From Rodentolepis nana (lineage: Eukaryota > Platyhelminthes > Cestoda > Cyclophyllidea > Hymenolepididae): 23,107 bases of DNA. How positions within the stretch are numbered: position 1 is the first letter of the stretch; each line of letters opens with the position of its first letter. This document shows positions 1-10,400 of this stretch, piece after piece. The translations under genes were made by a program, and so were the position numbers. The notes under the pieces are model-generated. The model ran no database searches. It worked only from the letters and a program-made list of their open reading frames with translations, and was not told the origin of the DNA. Location of the stretch: positions 4,666 to 27,772 of the forward strand of contig UZAE01013019.1 of NCBI GenBank assembly GCA_900617975.1. The letters run 5' to 3'.

Positions 1-270
1 AAAGTCTATTAGCCGGCAGCTGACTTCTGGCTTCTAACTACCATCACCCCACTGTATGTCATATTCGACTACTTCCACAGTACTCACCTCACCTTTTTCA
101 CTCTGCCTTTGTATCACTCTTTTACATCTTTGAAACACTCTTCTGTTCCCCCCCCCCTCTCGAATTTTTTTACCTTCATATTTCTTCTCCTCTGTGAGGC
201 CTGAAGTCACCTAAAGGGCTAATGAAACTATCAAAATGCCTGCCATTTGATATAAATAAATAAATTTTTG
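1..270 (+). repeat. SINE-like dispersed repeat, copy 1 (5' part outside the window)
   Basis: Starts inside the repeat at AAAGTCTATTAGCCGGCAGC, aligning with 19590 in copy 2 and 21744 in copy 3. Shared blocks include CTACCATCACCCCACTGTAT, CACTCTTCTGTTCCCC, CTAAAGGGCTAATGA and a 3' end CATTTGATATAAATAAATAAAT. The T/A-rich short tandem tail is typical of non-LTR retroposed elements. A ten-base C run (148-157) replaces the shorter C run of the other copies. Confidence 0.8.
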
Positions 271-3246
271 TCAGAATCATTGCAAGGAGGAAAACGAGAA
301 AAATATTCACCTTAAACGGAACTTGACGATTAAAGCACTATTTATTTAACCATTTCGCCCAGTGTCTTGTTCTAAAGCGGCTATACACGGCCGCACCTTC
401 GAGTCAGCATGAGATTCCTCTGTTCAGCGATGAGAGCGTTGTGCGTTCCATCCATTTAAATCGTATTTCTAGCAAGGAAAACGGAGTAGCTCTCTGAAGT
501 AACTAAAAATGCATAGTAATATCATTTTATTGCCTTTCCTAATTCCATCTGACTACTTGAAAGTGACCGTTAAATGGCTGCCATACATAGAGCATAAAAA
601 AGGGCTGTACCTGACAGTAAGGCTGACTTTATATAGACAGCATTGGGCGAACTAAGGCGAAATCCATTGGTTTTAAACGAAATGGTTTTAAAATAAACGC
701 CCAGAATGGGCTTAAATTTGGATTTCAATTCAAAGTTAAGTTAGATTTTCTGCTACCACTAAATATGCATTAGTTTTGTGAAATTTTCAATAATTACTAT
801 TCAGTTAGACATTAACATATATACATATATATATCGTTTCGAGGATGTTTTCTTTTCAGAAAGAGAGTGAATTGCTTTTAAATTTCAGTTTTCTAAACAG
901 CGAAATACCGTGAATTCCATTGTTACCTTTTGAATATTTTGTAGTTTAATCTCCTGATTCACTTCCCGGGAAAACATTTAGTGAATCCCATTTTCTCATG
1001 ATTTGGCAGGCCAGCACGAGAAAGTAGTACAACGAAAATAAGTGATTCCGGCCTCCTTTTGCATGTGTTCCATTACCAGATGATCATAATACTCGCCTAA
1101 CGGTAATCATTTTAATATCACTGAACTAGCTTATGCGGCATTTCGAGTCTTGGCATATAATAATAAACTCCCTTCGTCTGAATACGACGAACTCTCCCTT
1201 TAACCAAATTTACTCCTTTCATCCAATCACTCAATTGTTCCTTACATACATCTGACATCTGATGACGATTTCTTCGCGTGAAGAATTACCCATTCTACTT
1301 AAGTCACTTTTGGTGTTTGGCAGAACTAAAGAACTTTCTAGAGGCCAACAATTAACGACAGCCTTTTAACAGACACAAACTAACCAATAGTTAAACTGGA
1401 TCACGTGCGTAGTGGGCAACGACGTGGGAATACAATGGGAGGAAGTGTGGTAGGAATTATCTGTTTTACGTTTTTCGCTCTGTAAATGAGGAGCCAATGA
1501 AAGTTCACCTACTAACATCGCGGGGCAACACAGAAGTATACGTTAGACCGTGTTACTGTTTTCTCTGGGTTGCACTTGACGCTTTGCAATGCACTACGGT
1601 AAGGCCTTCCATGATTAATCGCAATTCTTGCTAATCATATGATTCAAATCTCATTTCGATTGCCCGAGTGGCCCCAATTTTTCAAGACCTGACGAACCCA
1701 GTAATATGCGTGGTTTCCAATAAGCTGAAGCCCTTATTGAGATCAAATGCAACATGGAAAATAATGAATTGAAAACTCTAAGGGAATTCTTTCAAAAGAA
1801 ATTGTCAGCATCATTATTTACTAGCTCATTTGAGGTGATTGGAATGATTAATTAAGCACTTTCTTAGGCTAAAGCTTAGCCTTAAGAGCGATTGGGTGAA
1901 ATTTCCAAACTATGTTAAGAATAGAGAATGACACTAGCCCCTATTTTAAATTTATTAACAGGTTAAAATTTGTTCTAAAGCAGCAGGAGACTGATACCGA
2001 AATTAAAAAAGTGGGATGGCAGCTCCACTCCTATAACGGGAATTACAAAGTATCTACCTATCTATTGATTAGTAGGCGATTTTTAGCTAACGCAAAATTC
2101 AGTTTTAATTGGTTTACACAATCCTTGTGGATAGGCATTGGCTAAAGGTGGAATTTCAGCTATCAAAGCCAATCATTATTTGAAAATGCTAAAAGCAGTG
2201 TCGAGCACTTTGCAGATGGTCTGGTTAGGTAGAAAATCACCAATCAACGAGCTGCAAAAGATGGTCCACGATAGTGCATCTTTATTCAATGAATTACTTC
2301 CTCCATCACATATAATAACGATTCACTCAACCCAGCAAATTTTACTCTTCCCAATTATGACTATCTCAAATCGTTTATCGTTAATTTTTCATGGTCAAAC
2401 TCATGTATATTGAGAGTTATTTTTGTGTATAGCCACAACGTCTACTTATTTTTAACCAAAATGACACTTTTACCATATTTCTACAGTTATGTAAGTATTC
2501 GCTCCCACCTTTTCGCTTTTCGTCAACAAAGTTTCCGAGCTGAGAATAGTGGTGAATTGGAAAGCTTTTGACGTTATTGATTTTCCTGTTATTTTTTTGC
2601 CTTTTATGATTTTATTACTCATCCTATTAAAGACGGAAACTTGACTTTGTTATAACATTTGGGGGGGGGGGGGGGGGGGTGGGCCTGATTTCTTACAATT
2701 TCTAACATTATCACTTTTCAACCCATGAAAACTCTCAAGAAATGATAGAATTTCTTTCCATTCTTATTCTTTTCATAAAATTATACTACCTCTAGACAAT
2801 CCTCCGAAATTCCTAATTGCCCATCATTACAGGTCTGAAGTTGATTAAGAAATCTGAAATAAAGCACTAGATTAATCACCTTTTTTAACACAGAGCTTAA
2901 TCATCGATTGACAATGCGTTTTACTGAACTTCCTCAATTAGCAGATATCTCAAGCGTATTAAAAACTAATAAATAATCAAAGAATAAGCAAAATTTAATA
3001 AACAGGTAATCTCCTCTCCAATAAGTAATTCTGAGTTGAACTCTAATCATGTACAGCTTAGCACATTTCTCAATTAAATTAATTGGTATTAATCCCAACC
3101 CATCCTCCAATAAAAATAGCAAAAGAGGTTCATTTTCTTATCTCATATTCATCCAAATATGGTAACTGCATACAAGGAACAAGGAACTCGAGCCACGCAC
3201 TGGCAGTCTCGTTATGTACAGAAATGCATGTCTAACGCTCGAGTAG
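271..3246. other. Region downstream of the phosphatase gene with no supported gene
   Basis: AT-rich, with stops in all frames. The longest open stretches (1912-2145 and 2138-2413 on the plus strand) show no family motif. It contains a 19-base G run (2661-2679), a short AT dinucleotide tract (about 814-834), and a GC-richer patch at about 355-470 that weakly resembles the intron-8 LTR-like stretch in inverted orientation. The part nearest 3332 is the probable 3' UTR. Confidence 0.55.
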
Positions 3247-3252
3247 TTTAAT
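3247..3252 (-). promoter_or_regulatory. Candidate polyadenylation signal ATTAAA of the phosphatase gene
   Basis: TTTAAT on the plus strand reads ATTAAA on the gene strand, about 80 nt past the stop codon at 3333-3335. ATTAAA is the commonest variant of AATAAA. Other AT-rich matches occur farther downstream (for example 2993-2998), so this is only the nearest candidate. Confidence 0.3.
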
Positions 3253-3332
3253 ATATATGTCTATATAACTGTAAAGAGAATAGCATTTACCAGAGAAGGG
3301 GGAGGGCAAAATGGATAAATTAGGAAATATTG

Positions 3333-4447
3333 TTAGGAGAGATTTGAAGAAGGGGGATTTGTAGCAAGTTGGGTGTTTGGAAGGGGTTCATAAAGACTCA
3401 AGTACTCTAATGCTGTGGCATAACAGAAGGCATATTCTGTGGAGGATTCTACAAGACCACGTCGCTGCCACCACAGCAGTTTCGTTGTCTGAAAAGCGTC
3501 CACAACACCTTCGATTCGCATACGTTCAAAAAGTATTGAGAGCATCAGGAAAATACCCGTATAACCGGTACCCGTTCTATGAGAGAAAATAACTGATACT
3601 CACAACGTTTCAGTAATGCATCTAAATTGTAGCCTATTTAAATTACCTGCAGTGAACAGTAATTGGACCCTCCAACCCAAATTGTTCTTGGGTTTTATGC
3701 ACTTGTTCAATCAGGTCAATGAGATTAACGGCAGCTTTCTGGCAAGTTAGTTCATCAAACACATTCTTCTTTTGCGAATCACTTGACGTAGAACGATAGT
3801 AATTATTTCCACCACTCATGAATCCAAAACTGGGGGTATTATTGGATGACAAACGATTAGGTAACCATTCAGCTAATGGTGGAAGAGACGGTGGTAGTGT
3901 TACATCACTTGGATCTCGGTTCAAATGTCGGGATGAGACCAGCACTCGTCCAATCAGCAGAGAAAGCTGTGAAGCCTCGAATAGTCTGATTATTCGAGAT
4001 TGACCACTCTTAGCATCAGTGAGTCGAAACTCTCTTAATACATAGACTGTCATATCATAGGTTGCAAGAGGTTCAGCAACCAAGAATCCATATCTTGCGG
4101 CTTCTTCAGTTGGCCAATAGGGTGGCTAAAATAGAATAATATGAAATTCCTCATGTGAATTAAACTTTTCCTTTGTAGTTAATTATTCATACCTCTTTAT
4201 CGAAATCGTAAGGATCGAGTTGAACGATGATACAGGAACCCGATTCCCAGATCATACGCCAGAAATCTTCAACGAATGCTGGAAATGGCGTTTGTGTTGC
4301 AATAAATGCTGACCTCAGACGATAGCTGTCAATATAGGAAGCGTTGATATAGTCAGAACCCTCGACACCACGAATCGGGGAGAGTTTTACTCGATTGCTT
4401 TCACAAGGAATGACTTCAAAACCTCCACGATTCTTCGGAATATTAAC
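3333..4447 (-). CDS. Three exons: degenerate phosphatase domain D2 and C-terminus
   Basis: Exons 4447-4193, 4125-3647 and 3576-3333, residues 1648-1972. The fold is recognisable: [83 protein letters not shown]. Catalytic elements are lost. KNRY reads KNRGG. The WPD loop is replaced by a polar segment about 70 residues longer than normal (about 1782-1864). The signature loop is [10 protein letters not shown], with Tyr1897 in place of the essential Arg. The Q loop reads VESSTEY instead of VQTEDQY. Cys1891 survives. The signature is split by a 70-nt intron between Cys and the next residue. The C-terminal tail after LEYL is longer than in vertebrate LAR by about 15 residues. Most likely an inactive regulatory domain. 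Confidence 0.92.
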
Positions 4448-7400
4448 CTAAGTAGAGGGAAGAATCAGCGTTTTACAGAAGTTCGATTAAATGTAGTTGA
4501 ATAAATGCACTATTAAAAAATATTAACAATATTTACTCAATCAAAGCGCCTTATGTAACTCAAGCTTGTCTTTTTATCTTCTATAGATTTTTGACGTTCT
4601 TCCGAATTGGGACGAACAACATAATTTCAGCTTTCTTCTTTGATGAAATATGATCGTTGGAGTTTGACGTGACTTGTTCAAGCATTTGCCTTACCGATTC
4701 AAAAAAGTCCAGCAAGTTTGTGCAAAAAATTTGTTTACATGAAGTGATTAAATAAATTTATCAACGAGAAAAATCGCAATACGTATCAAGACAAATGCGC
4801 TTAGAAAGAACGCCCAAGTGGGTCTCATTCCGAGAACTTTATATATTTCAATTTAATCATTTCAATTAATCAATTCCTCCATTGTTTTACTGCCGCGACA
4901 ATCCATAATGAAATTAATCACTATAATCTACAAGACCACATCAAAACCATAATAAAGTAAACCATATGTTCTCATTGTTACAGCGAAAAGGCGTTATTTA
5001 GGTATAAGATGTACGGCTTCAAACCTGAATACAAAATAACCAATCATGTTTACCACTCTTCTTTTAAAAGACAATCACAAGTGACAACAAGGATGAAATC
5101 AATGACGGCAACTAGAAGAGCATTTAGAGGCAGGGAGGCCAATCTGCAAAAAGGAAAATAAGGCCTAAACGAATAACAGACAAGCGATAAGCTTAAGTGC
5201 AATTACTTAACAACAACCTCTCCGCTTCCCGGGCCTCCTATCGAGATCAGTGATACGTGTTCAACCTTTGACTCTGTATACAGACAGTAACTAGTAAAAA
5301 AACATCTTTTTCCTATCACTCTCCAGGCAGCGAGCCACTGGTTGTAGAAAATTTATTCACGGGGGGGGGGGGGGGCTAAGAGTATGAATAAAGTCTCTAT
5401 TTTCTAATGAATACATAGGAGCAAATGAACTCACCGAAATAGCGCCACTTGCAATATCTCCGGAAGTATCACAGTAGTCATCTCCGCAAGCCAGAAGTCC
5501 TCCGGGGGATTGATGCGCAACAAGTGACGCTACAGGTCCAACAGTCTGATTTACCAGTTGATCAAACTCCAGAGCCAAACCTGTATTCGCTAGAGGATCC
5601 GAATCTGAATTTTGTGTTTGTAGAAGTTCGTCTTCAGGACAACAAGGAACCATGAGTTTGTGCCAGTGTCCTCGTAACTGCCGTGCTGGTAGTTCTGTAT
5701 TTCCACTTAAAGCTGCTTCAAGTAATGCCTCGTAGATAAACACATATTGTTCCTCAGTTTGGACGATGAAGTTCCGTTGACTACGAAGTTGCGTTACCAC
5801 AGAGAGAACGTCCACGGCATTCTCGTGATGCATTTGTTGAAGAAGGATGTCCAAAACGATGTATGCTCCTAAAAATGCATGCAAATTTAGAAGAGATATG
5901 TATAAATATTAAAATTGATTTGGCCAGACCCGAACCTGTACGACCAACTCCTGCAGAACAGTGAACGACTATTGGTCCAGCTTCTGGTACAAATTCAGCG
6001 TTCACTCGTCTCAGGAACATTAAAAGAGGAGCTGGGTGGTTGGGAACTCCATGATCTGGCCATGCAGTGAACTGTAGCTGGCGGACATCGCGCTTTTCTC
6101 TGCATCTATTAATGATAACCGAAATTAAAATCGACTCTATTTCTGTCAAGCAAACATAGCTGTAGATTTTACTACACACCCGCTCTTTTGCACTGTGAAA
6201 GTTCTGATGGTATAATAAGCCAGCTCAACAGATTCCATCAAACTGACAGTAATTTGTCCATAAGTTGTGGTCGCTATCGGGGAACCACCCACTGAACCAA
6301 CGTTTTGAGAACTTTCTGAGTTTGAAGTTAAGGTTGACCTTGGTGATAACCAATCAGCGCTCTTGGTTGGGCTAAGAAGTGCATTGGTTGGTAGACAACT
6401 GGTTGGCCAATACTGCTCGCACTTAACACGATCTCTTTCTTCCAATCGGGTCATTGCTACTATAGTGCTACAATGCTGCTCCCATATCATACGCCAGAAG
6501 TCACAAATGGTATTCGGGAGAGGTCCCTGAAAGGCAGACCGCAAATTAGAATACCTTCATCTACTTATTCAGTAGTTAGTAAGGTTTATGAACTACAAAC
6601 CTGTGTGGCAATGTATGAGCATTTGTGATTGTAACCAGTCAAAAAATTGGCATTAATATAATCACTATCCATATCACCGTCGACACGACTGAGTATAACA
6701 CGCGAATGATCATAAGTGACAACATTGGCATATCGATTTTTGGGTCGATTTGCAGGACGGCTGGAGTGTTCCCAAGTGAATTGGCCACCAGGGTCGATAG
6801 ATTCGAATTCGGAAGAGAGTAGAAGCCCCTGATTTTGTTTCAACTGCTCCACGTGCTTTGCTAAGTCTTCGAGAGCGACTGAATGAGATGCACTATGCTC
6901 ATCTGAAGCGGAGGATTCATAGAACCGGGTTTGAGATTTAGAGAAAACCAAGTTAGAAAGATTACTGTCTTTTCATTTTTTTAGGTAACTAACATCAAGA
7001 TTTGGTTATTTGGAACAAATAAATTAATTGTACAATCCTGTGAATTATCAATCAATATTTTCGTTGTGTATGTTCTTGAGGTACAAGTAAGACTGGTAAA
7101 GTTGTAAATTCTAAAGGGTAGTAATCAATAAGTTTAAAATTGGAGTGAAAAATGTCAGCATTTCTATTTCTAATTTGAAGTAATTGAATGCAAATTCGAG
7201 AAAATGATCGAGCTGATTATAACTCGGTTGCCCTCAATACTAGAAAGTAGCATTTATAACAAAAAAGTGAACATCTAAACATCGATTATATTTAAACCCC
7301 CTTTCGGAATGTTACTACGAGCTACCACATAGTTCGAACTAAACGAAATGTTGAAGGGGATATACCAATTAAAATTAGTCCAGTATTTACCTATGATGCC

Positions 7401-10400
7401 AGGTATAACAGGAGCAGGTAAATGCATGAAATACGGCGGAGGTGGGTGTCTAGAATTCAGCGTTCCCGCAGGAGAAACCATCTCCATTGAATTAATTCCA
7501 TTCACCGGTGACGAACAGGCATATGGACCATCAATAGTGCCTCCAGTTATAGAGGCAGGTAAAGTCATTGCCGCAGCAAGTCCTCCATTATATCGTCTTA
7601 ACGATGAACTACATCCACCAATCATCTGTTCGGAATGCAGTGATAGACCATCGGGTGTTCGCAGTCCCCTTCCCATAGGCTCATATCGCAAAAGGGGTGC
7701 AGTAGCCGATGAAAATGTTCCCACACCCCTAATATTCATTGCTTTCACCGGTGCGGCTGATCCTGAAGTTTCAAGGGGTTTTACAGTACTTCCACTGAGT
7801 TTAGCCCCGTTTCCAAGATGTCGGTGTTGGTTTCGCTTCTGAAAATGCCGAGCAATGAGAAAGAAAATGAAAGCCATAATGCAGGTTCCTATTACTACTG
7901 ATAGTGCTGCAACGATAACCTGAATTCGATCTCTGTGATTATAAAAGTTAGGTTCTGAAAGTGTTGGAGTTGATAAAATCGATTCAGCTATTAGATTCGT
8001 TGAGGGAAAGTAGACTTCAGTGGAGGATGGATCTTGGTCTCCAGATTTTGAAACTATTAAAAAACAAATTAAAGATAGCCAAACATGCGTTTAAAGCAAA
8101 AAATAAAAATCTACCTGTAGCAGCATCATTGAACGGCGTTTGCGGGGAAGTAACCATTGCGCTTATGTTCTCCCGAATAATTGGTGGCCAGATTGGATCA
8201 TCTTCTAGGTCAGCCAGATTCTCTAATTCTGATTGATCCGGGTCGGGCTTAGTTGAATCTTGTGCTCCAGGACCTGACCAATCGCTTGTTGAACAAGGGG
8301 AGGCTGTATCTAAACCACCATTTCGAAGAACATCTATTTCTGATCCAAAGGCATCATGGCCCTAAAATGGAAGAAATAGAGTATAAATGAACGCAGCTTA
8401 AATGTGTCTACTTAATTTATCTAAGCAGTAAATAAATTACTTCAACACAAGCACGAACAGCAATATCATAGGCTTGGCCAGACAAAAGTGAAGGAGCAAA
8501 GAATAAGCCACTGTCCCGTCCCAGGTTTGATGTCGATCCGTTCAGAACGATACGAACAGCTTTCGTGAGTGGTCTGAATAGCGTAACAGCAGGAAACTGA
8601 GCAAGTACAGCAGGGGCATGAGCATTTTCAGGAGTGCCAGATTCTCTAGCAAGTAGTTCATATGTGGTGACGGTGCCATTCTGCTCATTCGCTCTATACA
8701 CGGTTACTTCTCCAGGGATTACACCCATTGGCGGACGGAAATCAGGCATGGGGATATATCTAGGAGCTAAATTAAATATTGGTCATAATATCTGCCCATA
8801 GATGCACACATTCTTAAATAGATTAGAGATTTACGTTTTGAAAGGGTCCTACAGAAGGCAGATTTTGCCTCACTATACATTCCGAATTGTGCAGTGCGTT
8901 CGAATACAGGAAGAACATTGATCTGATAGGCAGTATTGAACTTCAGTCCGACCAGGCGATGGACGATCATCCTGTAAGAGGAATCGGGAGATATAACTGA
9001 TTGTTCTCGTTCACCCTGTGTTTCGCGAATTCGATGACCTTTAGAGTTAAGATAAACTCTTCCTCCGGTATAATTGACCTGAAAGGAAAAAATATGTTTA
9101 CCCAAAGAATCACAAAGTTTTATTAGGTTGGCAACTAAGTCATTGCCGATTTCAAATAAGAAGGCAAAGTCGGAATTTTTGTTTAAAAATATAACTTTAT
9201 TCAATTAGATATTGGCCGTTCTTGTCGATGACCTTTTTCCATCGTTCTGGCAGAGTAAAAATTCCCCGTTCGTAAAATGTCTGGTCTTTGCTATTAAAAA
9301 ACTGAATTAGGTGTGATCCGACATCATCCGTGTTGTTAAAAATTTTACCATTTAAAGAGTTTTGCATGGAACGAAACAAATGGTAATCCGAAGGCTCAAG
9401 GTCAGGGCTATATGGTGGGTGTGACAAAACATCCCAACCCAGTTCCAATAATCATGATGGAAAACAACACCCTTCCGCCGATTTGATAATGCCGACCGCT
9501 TATCTTCAATTGCATCCTTCAGTTTTTCGAGTTCTTCAACATACACATTTGAATTTATCGTTTGGTTCTGCGGCATGAGTTCAAAATACAAAATTCCTTT
9601 GTGATCCCACCACACTGACAGCATAATCTTTTTTTGGTGAATCTCTGCTTTTGATACTGTTTGGGCTGGTTGATCTTGCCTCACCCATGATCTCTTGCGA
9701 GTAACATTGTTATAAACTATCCACTTTTCGTCGCCAGTAACTAGGTTCTTCACAAATGGATCATTCTCATTGCGTTTCAGTAGCGGCGAATCACAGATGC
9801 TAATCCGTTGCGTCAAATGAATTTCCTTTAACTGGTGAGGGATCCATAAATCAAGTTTCTTGACATAACCAAGGGTTTTTCATTTTTTTTCAATGCATGT
9901 ATGCGACACATTGAGCTTCTCTGCAATATCTCGTGTTGTGCTGTGATGATTTGAATCGATAATGGCCTTGATATGGGTTTCATCCACTTCGACTGGGCGG
10001 CCAGATCGTTGTGAATTTTTCAGTAAAAAAAATCACCGGAACGAAATCTTTCAAACCAATTTCGACACTGCCTTTCTTTTAAGGCTTTATCTCCATATAC
10101 GGCACATAACTTCTTTTGTGCTTGCGATGCGTTCTTGCCTTTTCGGAAGTAATACAATAAAATGTGTCGGAAGTGCACGTCCTGTTCTTTCATTTTTAAA
10201 TTGGGATAAAAACAAAACTAAAGAACTAAACAAAAAAATTTTTTACTAATTAACCTAGAAGCCCATACAGTAAGAAAAAAATATAGGTTAGATGCTCTGG
10301 TCACGTTAACAAAACCAACGAAAGTATAGAGTGAATCCGTAAACAAAAACGGCAATGACTTAGTTGGCAACCCAATACATACTACTTAAATCAACTTACT

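Larger units (their letters stand above)
9123..10375 (-). mobile_element. Mariner (Tc1/mariner) DNA transposon, near full length, inactive
   Basis: A 1253-bp element with 26-bp terminal inverted repeats (9123-9148 and 10350-10375, 24 of 26 positions matching) flanked by TA on both sides (9121-9122, 10376-10377), the target duplication of this superfamily. Its single gene is on the minus strand and encodes a mariner-type transposase with HTH, GDEKW, HHD and [13 protein letters not shown] motifs. The TIR start TTAGGTTGGCAACTAAGTCA resembles those of mellifera/capitata-like mariners, but I hold the subfamily loosely. The size is about 40 bp below the usual 1.3 kb, explained by one internal deletion. 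It lies entirely in intron 9 of the phosphatase gene, in the same orientation as the gene. Confidence 0.93.

Noticed and set aside
1912..2413. Two adjacent plus-strand open frames
   Set aside because: Short, without recognised motif, splice pattern or similarity to known domains; expected by chance in 3 kb of DNA.
3647..4125. D2 insertion as an unrecognised intron
   Set aside because: The frame is open throughout and both flanks stay in the same frame, so an intron is not required; kept as exon, with the doubt stated in the finding.
6903..6951. Extension of the first D1 exon upstream to the nearest ATG
   Set aside because: The acceptor TTCAG at 6903 gives an exact phase-1 join to the preceding exon; the upstream codons are intron.
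7348..7842. Plus-strand open frame of 164 codons
   Set aside because: It lies antisense to the transmembrane/juxtamembrane exon, whose minus-strand frame fits the spliced phosphatase model; no motif on the plus strand.
9962..10249. Plus-strand open frame of 95 codons
   Set aside because: Antisense shadow of the 5' part of the mariner transposase.
9121..10377. Mariner insertion as a break in the phosphatase gene
   Set aside because: The element is fully intronic, splice sites and phase (0) are preserved, and the protein reads through the joint as one FN3 strand.
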